Made by a program: the position numbers and the translations under genes | Notes under the pieces: generated by a model | Told to the model about the DNA's origin: nothing | Databases searched by the model: none | The model's input: the letters and a program-made list of their open reading frames with translations, nothing else | Shown: positions 51,748 through 60,295 of the stretch, one piece after another | Layout of the letters: each line of letters starts with the position of its first letter | Numbering within the stretch: position 1 is the first letter of the stretch | From: CADCTP01 sp963849885 | GTDB lineage: Bacteria > Actinomycetota > Actinomycetes > Mycobacteriales > CADCTP01 | Direction: 5' to 3' | DNA length: 64,000 nucleotides | Assembly (NCBI GenBank): GCA_963849885.1 | Contig: CAWKIV010000021.1 | Location: 179,295 to 243,294 of the forward strand

Positions 51748-52593
51748 TCAGCGGACGATCGTGCCGGTGCTGCTGATCCGGGCCTTGATCGCGTTGGAGA
51801 AGGCCTGGACCTCGCCGTACACGCCGGGGTAGCCGGCCCGCGCGCAGCCGTAGCCGTAGGACACGATGCCGACCTCGCGCCACTCGCCGGTCGCCGCCCG
51901 CTTGACCATCGGGCCACCGGAGTCACCCTGGCAGGTGTCCACGCCGCCCTGCGCGTAGCCCGCGCAGATCTCGGTGGCCGGCGCCAGCTCCGGATAGGCG
52001 TTGTCGCAGGACGCGTCGCTGACGAACGGCACGGTCGCCTTCTTCAGCGTCGGCGACTGCGGCCCGCCCTCCCGGGTCGCGCCCCAGCCGAGGATGGTGA
52101 AGGAGCCCGAGTTGAGCGAGGTGTCGCCCTGGTTGGCCAGCGCCAGCAGCGGCGCCGTGGTGGCCGACTGCAGCTCGACCAGCGCCCAGTCGTACGTGCC
52201 GGTGCTCGGGTACTGCGGGCTGCGGTAGACGTAGCTGGACCGGATCACCTGGCCGGTCGAGGTGTCGGACAGCCGGACCCGGCCGATCGTCGCGGTGTAG
52301 CCGGTGTACGACCCGGTCGGTCGGACGCAGTGCGCCGCGGTGAGCACGACGCGGCGCGCGACGACGGCGCCGCCGCAGCCCATGGACAGCCGCACCATCC
52401 ACGGGAACTCGCCGAGCGCGGCGTCGGTCCCGCCGACCACCGACGGGGTGACGCCGCCGGCCGGCGTCGCCGCCTGGGCCGCGGGCTGGCCGAACAGCCC
52501 GAGCGTCAGCGCGACGAAGACGCCGATCAGCGCGGCGAACGCTTTCGCCCAGTTCTTTCCTCGGGCGGAACATAGCGCCGATCGGCCGATCAA
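51748..52593 (-). CDS. Secreted trypsin-like serine protease (S1 family)
   Basis: A 281-aa secreted protease. The signal peptide ends around AQAA (about residue 41), a short propeptide precedes VVGGTDAALGEFPW (mature N-terminus VVGG), and the triad is visible: His in VLTAAHC, Asp in YDWALVEL and Ser in CQGDSGGP. Six Cys form the usual disulphides. The Asp at the base of the specificity pocket (VDTCQGDSGG) predicts cleavage after Arg/Lys. Confidence 0.94.
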   Translation of the reverse strand: MIGRSALCSARGKNWAKAFAALIGVFVALTLGLFGQPAAQAATPAGGVTPSVVGGTDAALGEFPWMVRLSMGCGGAVVARRVVLTAAHCVRPTGSYTGYTATIGRVRLSDTSTGQVIRSSYVYRSPQYPSTGTYDWALVELQSATTAPLLALANQGDTSLNSGSFTILGWGATREGGPQSPTLKKATVPFVSDASCDNAYPELAPATEICAGYAQGGVDTCQGDSGGPMVKRAATGEWREVGIVSYGYGCARAGYPGVYGEVQAFSNAIKARISSTGTIVR

Positions 52594-52659
52594 CTTCAGA
52601 GCCGTACGGGTGAGTCGAGGCGCAGGACTGCGACCATCGCCGCACGGGAGCGGGTCTCC

Positions 52660-53752
52660 TCAGGGGCGGGGTGGGGCGGTGCTGCGGCGTACCACCAGCT
52701 CGGTGGGCAGCTGCACGTGGCGGGCGGCCGGGCGCTCGCCCTCGTCCAGCAGCAGCTGGCCGGCGACCCGGCCCTTCTCCAGCATCGGCTGCTGCACGGT
52801 GGTGAGACCGACGGCGGCCGCCTCCGGCACGTCGTCGAAGCCGGTCACCGACAGGTCGGCCGGCACCCGCCAGCCGCGCCGGCGGGCGGTCTCCACCGTG
52901 GCCAGCGCGAAGACGTCGGTGGTGCAGGCGAGGGCGGTCAGCTCGGGGTGCCGGTCCAGCAGCGCGGCGGCGGCCGACTCCCCGGCGGCGGTGGAGTTGT
53001 CGAAGCGCTCCTCGACCTGCACATCGGCCCAGTCGACGCCGTACCCGGCCAGCCCCTCGGACAGGCCGGCCAGCCGGGCCCGCACCACCGCGTACGGGCA
53101 GCGGGCCTGCCGGTCGGCGTCCGCCGGCCCGTCGTGCCGGTCGGTGCCCAGCCGGCCGGCCACCACCCCGACCCGCTGGTGGCCCAGCTCGCCCAGGTGC
53201 CGGCCGACCGCGGCCGCGGCGGCCCGGTCGTCCAGCCCGACGAAGTCGACGCCGGCCAGCCCGACCGGCTGGTCCACCACCACCGCCGGCACCGGCCGCT
53301 CCAGCACCGCGGCCACGTGCGGGTCGTCCTTGGGCATCGAGTAGACGACGAAGCCGTCCACCGCGGCCCGGTGCACGATCCGCGCGTCCGACGTCGTCAC
53401 CGGGCGCGGCCGGCACCAGCAGCAGGCCGGAGCCGGCGCTCTCGCAGGCCAGCCCCAGCCCCTCCAGGAACGCGACCGCGGCCGGGTCGCGGAACGCGTA
53501 CGACAGGGTCTCGGTGAAGATCAGCCCGATCGCGCCGGCCTTGCGGGTGCGCAGGCTGCGGGCCACCGGGTCCGGGCCGGCGTAGCCGAGCCGGCGGGCG
53601 GTGTCCAGCACCCGCTGCCGCAGCTCCGGGGAGAGCTGGTCCGGCCGGTTGTACGCGTTGGACACCGTGGTGCGGGAGATCCCGAGCTCGGCCGCCAGCG
53701 AGGCGAGCGTGGCCGACCGCCGGGTGCGCCCGCGCCGGGCCGTCGGAGCCAC
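52660..53752 (-). pseudogene. LacI-family regulator with a +1 frame change
   Basis: The N-terminal HTH (TLASLAAELGISRTTVSNAYNRPDQLSPELRQRVLDTARRLGY...) and first part of the sensor domain (GAIGLIFTETLSYAF) are in one frame from GTG 53752. At about 53395-53415 (LLLVPA...) the continuation (VTTSDARIVHRAAVDGFVVYSMPKDD through VTGFDDVPEAAAVGLTTVQQPM) is in the +1 frame and reaches TGA at 52660. Both halves together make a normal 350-360-aa LacI protein. It diverges from a HAD phosphatase gene. Confidence 0.75.
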
Positions 53753-53833
53753 ACCTCACCGTATCGGGCCGGCGGCGGCCGGCCGACCGCCGCGCCGGGT
53801 GTGGCGCCCGGCCACGGCGGGGAGACCGCCGAG

Positions 53834-54553
53834 GTGGCTGCGGACCTCGCGCCGGGCGTGCTCTTCGACGTCGACGGCACCCTGCTGGACACCAACTACC
53901 TGCACGTTCTCGCCTGGACGCAGGCCTGCCGGGACACCGGGCACCCCGACGTGGGCATGTGGACGCTGCACCGGGCCATCGGCATCGGCAGCGAGGAGCT
54001 GGTGCAGCGCGTGCTCGGCCACCCCGACCAGGACACCGTGGACGCGCACTCCCGCCGGTACGAGGCGCTGCGCGACCAGGTGACCGCCTTCCCGCGGGCG
54101 GCCGAGCTGCTCGCCGCCTGCGCCGCCCGCGGCCTGCGGGTGGTGCTGGCGACCAGCGGCAAGCAGGACGACCTGGACTGGATGGTGCCGGCGATCGGCG
54201 CGGCCGAGGGCGTGCTGGCCGGCGCCACCACCTCCGCGGACGTGGACGCGGCCAAGCCGCGGCCGGACCTGCTGCAGGTGGCGGTACGCGACCACGGGCT
54301 GGACCCGGAGCGCACGGTCGTCGTCGGCGACACGGTCTGGGACGTGCAGGCTGCGGAGCGGGCCGGGTTGCCCTGCGTCGCGCTGCGCTGCGGCGGGATC
54401 TCCGCGGCCGAGCTGACCGGGGCCGGGGCCGCCGAGGTGCACGACGACCCGGCCGCCCTGCTCGACGCCCTGGACCGCTCCCGGCTCGGCACCACCGGCG
54501 CCGCCGGTGCCGGGGCCGGGGCCGGTCAGCAGCGGGGCACGCCCGGCACGTAG
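53834..54553 (+). CDS. HAD-family hydrolase (phosphoglycolate phosphatase-like)
   Basis: A 239-aa phosphatase. Motif I is FDVDGTLLDTNY, motif II VLATSGKQDD (Ser), motif III Lys in DAAKPRPDLL and motif IV VVVGDTVWDVQAA. A helical cap lies between I and II. The GTG at 53834 is preferred (GGGGAG upstream); an in-frame GTG at 53801 would add 11 residues. The 3' end overlaps the convergent peptidase by 28 bp and runs into a Gly/Ala tail. Confidence 0.9.
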   Translation: MAADLAPGVLFDVDGTLLDTNYLHVLAWTQACRDTGHPDVGMWTLHRAIGIGSEELVQRVLGHPDQDTVDAHSRRYEALRDQVTAFPRAAELLAACAARGLRVVLATSGKQDDLDWMVPAIGAAEGVLAGATTSADVDAAKPRPDLLQVAVRDHGLDPERTVVVGDTVWDVQAAERAGLPCVALRCGGISAAELTGAGAAEVHDDPAALLDALDRSRLGTTGAAGAGAGAGQQRGTPGT

Positions 54554-55299
54554 CCGTCGTGTCCGGTGTAGACGTACGCGTCGGAGACGTACCGGCCGCT
54601 GCCGATCCGGTCCCAGATCGTGGACGTCCCGTACGTCCCCGTCACCTGGGTGCCCGAGGTCTGGCAGGCGATGCGGACCGTCTGTCCATCCGCGACGGAG
54701 CCGACCGCGGCGTAGCCGGTGCCCGGTCCGGACCGGACGGTCAGCGGCGCGCCGGCGGTGTTGACGGTGGCCTCGTAGCCGCTGCCGCCGCAGCCGTTGT
54801 CGCTGGTGTAGTTGCGGGTGCCCCAGTAGAGCGCCAGGTTGCCGTTGAACCGGACCCGGACCGCGCTGCCGCCGGAGCGCTGCTCGTAGTGCAGGTGCGG
54901 GCCGGACGAGTTGCCGCTGGTGCCGACGTAGCCGATCACCTCGCCGTAGCTCACCCCCTCACCGACGGTGGCGCTGAAGCTGGACAGGTGCGCGTAGTAG
55001 CTGGTGTAGCCGCCGCCGTGGTCGACGACCACGTAGCGGCCGTAGCTCTCGCTGCCGAGGTTGCGCACCGTGATCACGGTGCCCGGCGCGCTGGCCACCA
55101 CCGGGTCGCCGTCGTCGCCGGCCCGGTTGAAGTCGATCGCGTTGGCCGGGCTGTGGCCGGTCCGGGTCTGCCCGGACCAGGTCTGTCCACAGGGGAACGG
55201 CACTTTGAAGGTCGGCGCCGCGGCGGCGCTGGTGGCCGGCAGCAGCACGCCGGCCACGACGATCCCGATTCCCAGCGCACCCAGCCATCGACGTCGCAT
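54526..55299 (-). CDS. Secreted M23 metallopeptidase with SH3-like domain
   Basis: A 257-aa secreted peptidoglycan hydrolase candidate. The signal peptide ends TSAAAA (about residue 27). The M23 LytM core has zinc ligands in NAIDFNRAGDDGD (Asp), HLSSFS and GPHLHYEQR (HxH). A bacterial SH3 domain (TAGAPLTVRSGPGTGYAAVGSV) occupies the C-terminus. ATG 55299 gives a clean signal peptide. It diverges from the cobalamin riboswitch. Confidence 0.92.
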   Translation of the reverse strand: MRRRWLGALGIGIVVAGVLLPATSAAAAPTFKVPFPCGQTWSGQTRTGHSPANAIDFNRAGDDGDPVVASAPGTVITVRNLGSESYGRYVVVDHGGGYTSYYAHLSSFSATVGEGVSYGEVIGYVGTSGNSSGPHLHYEQRSGGSAVRVRFNGNLALYWGTRNYTSDNGCGGSGYEATVNTAGAPLTVRSGPGTGYAAVGSVADGQTVRIACQTSGTQVTGTYGTSTIWDRIGSGRYVSDAYVYTGHDGYVPGVPRC

Positions 55300-55364
55300 G
55301 TGACTGAATGTGCCAGGAACAGCGCGATCTTCGGAATAGGGCAGTCGGGGGACTTCTCGGACAG

Positions 55365-55510
55365 GTTTGACAGCGGTGGGTGGCGGACAGGAAGCTGACC
55401 CCCACAACTGCATCGCGCGGTGGTGGGGGAAGTCCGGTCCAATTCCGGCGCTGACCCGCAACGGTAGGCAGGATCCCGGTCCTGCGAGCCCGATCACCCA
55501 CTTCCGCGCC
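55365..55510 (+). ncRNA. Cobalamin riboswitch
   Basis: The leader of the surface-protein operon contains the conserved cobalamin aptamer core: GGGGAAGTCCGGT, then AATTCCGGCGCTGACCCGC, CAACGGTA and the B12-box GCGAGCCCGATCACCC, in the right order and spacing. Under high cobalamin the downstream operon would be turned off. The exact 5' and 3' limits are approximate. The remaining 130 bp to the start codon hold no gene. Confidence 0.88.
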
Positions 55511-55642
55511 GTCTCCCCCTCCCGTCGAGGTCTGCGGGACGGTGCCCGGGACGTCGGCGGTGGCCGAGCTGGATCGTCCCGGCTCAGCACCCCACCGCGG
55601 CCCGAGCTCCTCGCGCGGACCGGTGCCGAAAGGCGGCCGCTG

Positions 55643-56974
55643 GTGGCCCCGTCCGTCCCGTCGCAGTCCGACCCGCGCCCTCCCCGCCGCGCCGTGCCCG
55701 GCGCTCGACGGGGGATCGCCGCGGTTGCCACCGCCGGTCTCGCCCTGCTGCTGGTCGCCGCCCCGGCCACCGCCGCGCCCGCTCCGGCGGCCGCGCCGAC
55801 CACGTCGGCGCCGGCCGAGGCCGCCGCCGGGTGGCTGGCCCGGCAGCTGGTCGACGGCTCCCACCTGGAGACCGTCGTCGGCGGGACCGCCTACCCGGAC
55901 GCCGGGCTCACCCTGGACGCCGTCCTCGCCTTCGCCGCCGCCGGGGTGGCCGGCGACGGCGCGACCAGCGCGCTGGCCTGGCTGGGGCAGCCGGCCAACC
56001 TCGGCACCTACGTCGGGGACGGGACCACCGAGTCGTACGCCGGCGCGCTGGCCAAGCTGTCGCTGACCGCGCAGGTGGAGGGGCTGGACCCGGCCGCGTA
56101 CGGCTCGGCCGACGTCGACCTGCTGGCCCGGCTGCGGGCGCTGCTGGCGCCGTCCGGCCGCTTCTCCGACAAGTCGCAGTACGGCGACTTCAGCAACGCC
56201 TTCGGCCAGTCGTACGCGATCCTGGCCCTGGACCGGGCCGGCGGCGCTCCGGCCGCCGCGGTCACCTACCTGGCCGAGTCCGAGTGCGAGGCCGGCGGCT
56301 ACCCGCTCGACTTCGAGAAGCCGACCTGCACGCCGGACACCGACGCCACCGCCCTGGTGGCCCAGGCCCTGGCCGCGGCCGGGGCGACCGGGGCCGCCCG
56401 CGGCGCGGTGGACTGGCTGCTCGACCAGCAGCGGCCGGACGGCTCGTTCGGCGGCGGCACCAGCACCGAGGCGCCGAACGCGAACAGCACCGGGGTGGCC
56501 GCCCAGGCGCTGGCCGCGGCCGGCGAGGACGAGGCGGCCGCGGCGGCGGTCGCGTACCTCAGGACGCTGCAGTCCGGGTGCGCGGCGCCGGCCGGGCAGC
56601 GCGGTGCGGTCCGCTACCAGGCCGGCGCGTTCGACTCCGCCACCGCGCCCCGGGCGACCGCGCAGGCGGTGCTGGGCCTGGCCGGCACCGGGCTCGCCGA
56701 GCTCGACGGCACCGGCGGCGCGGCGGCCGCGCCGGTGCTCGCCTGTGCTCCGACGCCCACCCCGACCACCCCGGCGCCGACGCCGACCGCGCCGGCGCCG
56801 ACCCAGCAGCCCACCGCGTCCCCGGTCGTGCCGGTGACCCCGCCGGCGGCCGGCGGGGAGCTGCCGGCGACCGGTACCGACCCGGTGCCGGTGGCCTGGC
56901 TCGGCGTCGCGCTGGTCGGCGCCGGTGCGGTGCTCGCCGTCGTGGCGCGCCGCCGCCGGCCGAGCTCGCCGTGA
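55643..56974 (+). CDS. LPXTG-anchored alpha/alpha-barrel surface protein (transcobalamin alpha-domain-like)
   Basis: A 443-aa secreted protein. The signal peptide is ATAGLALLLVAAPATA. About 310 residues of prenyltransferase/squalene-cyclase-type repeats follow (SNAFGQSYAILALDRA, VDWLLDQQRPDGSFGGG, STGVAAQALAAAG), the same alpha6/alpha6 fold as the alpha domain of transcobalamin and intrinsic factor. A Pro/Thr stalk leads to the sortase motif LPATG (407-411), a TM helix and Arg tail. No enzymatic DXDD/QW set is seen. The cobalamin riboswitch upstream makes cobalamin capture at the cell wall the likely role. GTG 55643 is the probable start. Confidence 0.8.
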   Translation: MAPSVPSQSDPRPPRRAVPGARRGIAAVATAGLALLLVAAPATAAPAPAAAPTTSAPAEAAAGWLARQLVDGSHLETVVGGTAYPDAGLTLDAVLAFAAAGVAGDGATSALAWLGQPANLGTYVGDGTTESYAGALAKLSLTAQVEGLDPAAYGSADVDLLARLRALLAPSGRFSDKSQYGDFSNAFGQSYAILALDRAGGAPAAAVTYLAESECEAGGYPLDFEKPTCTPDTDATALVAQALAAAGATGAARGAVDWLLDQQRPDGSFGGGTSTEAPNANSTGVAAQALAAAGEDEAAAAAVAYLRTLQSGCAAPAGQRGAVRYQAGAFDSATAPRATAQAVLGLAGTGLAELDGTGGAAAAPVLACAPTPTPTTPAPTPTAPAPTQQPTASPVVPVTPPAAGGELPATGTDPVPVAWLGVALVGAGAVLAVVARRRRPSSP

Positions 56975-57828
56975 GCCGTCGCCCCCGGGCCGGGGCGGGC
57001 GCGCTGGCAGTGGGGATCGCGGCGGCGGTGACCCTGCTGGGCCCGGCGCCGCCCGCGGCCGCGGCCGCCTGCAGCGGCACGTCCGGCGTCACGGTGGTGG
57101 TGGACTACGGCCCGCTGGGCGGCGGGGTGCGGGTGTCCTGCGCGCCAGGAGACCCGTCCAGCGGGCTGGCCGCGCTGTCCGCCGCGGGCTACGGCTACTC
57201 CTTCGTGCCGCGGCAACCCGGGCTGGTCTGCCAGGTCAACAGCAAGCCCAACCCGTGCAACGGCGCGCCGACGAACGCGTACTGGTCCTACTGGCACGCC
57301 AGCCGCGGCGGGTCGTGGAGCTACAGCACGTCCGGCGCGGGGACGTACAACCCGCGCGCCGGCAGCGTCGAGGGCTGGGCCTTCGGTGCCGGCGCGCGCC
57401 CGGGCGTCGCCCCGCCGGCGCCCGCGGCCGCCCCGCCGCCCCCGCCGCCGGCGCCGAAGCCGACCGTCAGGCCGACCACCCGAGCCCCCGCCCCGCCCGC
57501 GCCGGCGCCGGCGCCGGGGGCCCCGTCCCGACCGGGCAGCTCGGCCGCGCCGGGCCCGGGTGGCGGCGGGACCGCCGCGCCGCCCGGCCGGTCCGCCGGC
57601 GGGACCGCGACGCCGTCCCGGACGCCGACGACCGGCCCGCCGACGGAGTCCGCCGCCGGCAGCGCCACCGTGCCGCCGTCCGACCCGGCCGCCGCGCCGG
57701 CCACCCCGGTCACCGAGCCGGTCAGCAACTCCTCCGGGCTCGGCCGGTCGGTCCTCGGCGCCGCCGTGGTCGCCGCGCTCGCCGCCGGCGGCTTCCTGGT
57801 CGCCCGCCGCCGCCGGGCGCCGTCCTAA
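56971..57828 (+). CDS. DUF4430-type surface protein (transcobalamin beta-domain-like)
   Basis: A 285-aa secreted protein. The signal peptide ends PPAAAAA. Residues about 35-140 match the DUF4430 pattern, which is the beta domain of transcobalamin/intrinsic factor: VTVVVDYGPLGG, SSGLAALSAAGYGYSFV, NAYWSYWHASRGG and SVEGWAFG. A long Pro/Ala stalk and a C-terminal TM helix with Arg tail anchor it; there is no LPXTG. The GTG overlaps the preceding stop (GTGA), so the two proteins are made together under the cobalamin riboswitch. Confidence 0.8.
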   Translation: MSRRPRAGAGALAVGIAAAVTLLGPAPPAAAAACSGTSGVTVVVDYGPLGGGVRVSCAPGDPSSGLAALSAAGYGYSFVPRQPGLVCQVNSKPNPCNGAPTNAYWSYWHASRGGSWSYSTSGAGTYNPRAGSVEGWAFGAGARPGVAPPAPAAAPPPPPPAPKPTVRPTTRAPAPPAPAPAPGAPSRPGSSAAPGPGGGGTAAPPGRSAGGTATPSRTPTTGPPTESAAGSATVPPSDPAAAPATPVTEPVSNSSGLGRSVLGAAVVAALAAGGFLVARRRRAPS

Positions 57829-58667
57829 CGCGACTCCGGCGGGGCGGCGAACGACACCGGCGCGTCGAAGGCCGCCCGGCGGGCCGCGCGGCGCAGCGCG
57901 ACCAGCACGGCCGGGCCGACCAGCACGATCGCGACCAGGTTGGTCAGCGCCCGGCCGGTGTCCCAGCCGGCGGTCGAGGTGACCACGCTGAACACCAGGA
58001 AGCGGTGCAGGTTGTCCAGCAGCGGCGCGCCGGCCACATAGGACAGCTCGGTGCCCGGGCCGGTCGCGTACGGCCAGTAGGACAGGTTCATCAGCAGGCC
58101 GTACGCGTACGCGGCCAGCACCCCGTACGCCGCCAGCAGGGCGATCTCGGCCCTGCCGCGGGCGCGGGGGAGCAGTCCGGCGCCGAGCCCGACCCAGGAC
58201 GCGGCCAGCATCTGGAACGGCAGCCACGGCCCCACCCCGGCGGTGAGCAGTGCCGAGGCGAACAGCGAGGTGGAGCCGAGGACGAAGCCGAAACCCGGTC
58301 CGAACACCCGGCCGGCGAGCACGAGCAGGAAGAAGACCGTCTCGATGCCGGCGGTGCCGGCGCCGAGCGGGCGGAGCGCGGCGTTGACCGCGGACAGCAC
58401 GCCGAGCAGCGCCAGCGCCTTCGCGTCGATCCCGCCGGAGGAGATCTCGGCGAGCACGACGACCACCAGCACCGGCAGGGTGAGCACGAAGATCAGCGGC
58501 GCGTCCGTGGTGTGCCCGGCGGCGTCCGGCCGCGGCGAGATGAGCAGCGGCCAGACGAAGACGGCCAGGCCGGCCGCCGAGGCCAGCAGGAGCACCAGCG
58601 CGGAGCGCACGGTCACCGGCAGGGTCCGGAGCCCGCCGGACCGGGCGCGCGCGGCCACCCCGGTCAC
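57825..58667 (-). CDS. ECF transporter S component (putative cobalamin or other vitamin)
   Basis: A 280-aa membrane protein with about seven hydrophobic segments and conserved S-component features (GIETVFFLLVLAGRVFGPGFGFVLGSTSLFASALL, then FQMLAASWVGLGAGLLP). It is the substrate-binding unit of an energy-coupling-factor importer. GTG start overlaps the stop of the ATPase gene. Its own stop overlaps the end of the DUF4430 gene, so it is convergent with cobalamin-controlled surface genes. Substrate is inferred from context. Confidence 0.85.
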   Translation of the reverse strand: MTGVAARARSGGLRTLPVTVRSALVLLLASAAGLAVFVWPLLISPRPDAAGHTTDAPLIFVLTLPVLVVVVLAEISSGGIDAKALALLGVLSAVNAALRPLGAGTAGIETVFFLLVLAGRVFGPGFGFVLGSTSLFASALLTAGVGPWLPFQMLAASWVGLGAGLLPRARGRAEIALLAAYGVLAAYAYGLLMNLSYWPYATGPGTELSYVAGAPLLDNLHRFLVFSVVTSTAGWDTGRALTNLVAIVLVGPAVLVALRRAARRAAFDAPVSFAAPPESR

Positions 58668-60295
58668 CGCGGCTCACCCGCCCGGGCCGTGGAGCCGTCC
58701 AGCGCGGCGGCCACGTCGGCCACGGTCAGCCACCGCGCCGGCGCCAGCACCTTGGCCACCTGCGGCGCGAAGGCCGGCGAGGCGACCACCACGTCCGCGG
58801 TCGGCCCGTCCGCGATCACCTCGCCCTCGGCCAGCACCACCACCCGGTCCGCCGCCGCCGCGACGAACTCGACGTCGTGGGTGGCCAGCACCACCGACCG
58901 GCCCTTCGCCGCCAGCTCCCGCAGCAGCGCGCGCAGGTGCCGCTTGCCCGGGTAGTCCAGGCCCCGGGTCGGCTCGTCCAGCAGCACCACCGACGGTGCG
59001 GCGGCCAGCTGGATCGCCAGCACCAGCGAGAGCCGCTGTCCCTCGGACAGGTCGCGGGGGTGCCGGTCGCCGGGGATGCCCGGCACCAGCCGGTCCAGCA
59101 GGCCGCGGCAGGTGCCGGCGGCGACCTCCGACTCGCGGTCGGCCTGCTCGCACTCCGCCGCGACGGTGTCCAGGTAGAGCAGGTCGCTCGGGGTCTGCGG
59201 CACCAGCCCGACGTGCCGGCGGGCCTCGTGGGCGGGCAGCTCCCGGGGATCCACCCCCGCCCCGACCGAGACGGTGCCGGCGTGCCGCGGCCCGGAGCCC
59301 TGCACCGCCCAGAGCAGCGACGACTTCCCCGAGCCGTTGCGGCCCATCATCGCGACCACCTCGCCGGCCCGCAGGTCGAGGTCCACGTCCCGGACGGCCA
59401 GCACGTCGCCGTACCGCACCGTCACGCCCCGGGCGGCCAGCCCGACACCGTCCGAAGTGGACGCCCGCGGGGGCGGGTCGAGCCCGACCAGCCGGTCGCG
59501 CAGGCCGCCGGCCCGGCGGCGGGCGTCCCGGACGGACAGCGGCAGCGGGTCCCAGCCGGCCAGCCGGCCGAGCTCCACCACCGGCGGCGCGACCGGCGAG
59601 TCGGCCAGCACCGCCGCCGGCGGCCCGGACACCGCGCGGCCGTCGCCGGTCAGCAGCACCATCCGGTCCGCGTACTGGGCCACCCGCTCCAGCCGGTGCT
59701 CGGCCACCACGACGGTGACGCCGAGGTCGTGCACCAGCCGGGTGATCGCGGCCAGCACGTCCTCGGCCGCGGTCGGGTCCAGCGCCGACGTCGGCTCGTC
59801 CAGCACCAGCACCTGTGGGTGCGCGGTCAGCGCCGCCCCGATCGCCACCCGCTGCTGCTGCCCGCCGGACAGTGTCCGCAGTGGACGGCGGCGCAGCTCC
59901 GCGATGCCGAGCAGGTCGAGCGTCTCCTCGACCCGCTTGCGCATCGCGTCCGGGGGGACGGCCAGCTGCTCCATGGTGTACGCGAGCTCGTCCTCCACCG
60001 TGTCGGTCACGAAGCCGGCCAGCGGGTCCTGACCGACCACGCCGACCGCGTGCGCGAGATCCCGGGGCGGCGCGCTCCGGGTGTCCAGGCCGGCCACCAG
60101 CACCCGGCCGGCCAGCCGGCCGCCGGTGAAGTGCGGCACCAGGCCGTTGACCGCGCCGAGCAGGGTGGACTTGCCGCTGCCGGTGCGGCCGGCCACCAGG
60201 CACAGCTCGCCCTCCTCGATCTCCAGCCGGAGATCGTCCAGCACCGGCCGCGGCGCGTCGGCATAGGTCACGGTCACCGCGTCGAAGATGATCAC
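58664..60295 (-). CDS. ECF transporter fused A-A' ATPase
   Basis: A 543-aa protein with two ABC domains. Domain 1: Walker A GRTGSGKST near residue 35, signature LSGGQQQRV, Walker B VLVLDEPTSALD. Domain 2: Walker A GRNGSGKSS near 318, signature LSEGQRLSLV and Walker B VVLLDEPTRGLD. It combines EcfA and EcfA' in one chain. Overlaps of 4 bp with both neighbours show a coupled T-A-S operon. Confidence 0.93.
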   Translation of the reverse strand: MIIFDAVTVTYADAPRPVLDDLRLEIEEGELCLVAGRTGSGKSTLLGAVNGLVPHFTGGRLAGRVLVAGLDTRSAPPRDLAHAVGVVGQDPLAGFVTDTVEDELAYTMEQLAVPPDAMRKRVEETLDLLGIAELRRRPLRTLSGGQQQRVAIGAALTAHPQVLVLDEPTSALDPTAAEDVLAAITRLVHDLGVTVVVAEHRLERVAQYADRMVLLTGDGRAVSGPPAAVLADSPVAPPVVELGRLAGWDPLPLSVRDARRRAGGLRDRLVGLDPPPRASTSDGVGLAARGVTVRYGDVLAVRDVDLDLRAGEVVAMMGRNGSGKSSLLWAVQGSGPRHAGTVSVGAGVDPRELPAHEARRHVGLVPQTPSDLLYLDTVAAECEQADRESEVAAGTCRGLLDRLVPGIPGDRHPRDLSEGQRLSLVLAIQLAAAPSVVLLDEPTRGLDYPGKRHLRALLRELAAKGRSVVLATHDVEFVAAAADRVVVLAEGEVIADGPTADVVVASPAFAPQVAKVLAPARWLTVADVAAALDGSTARAGEPR

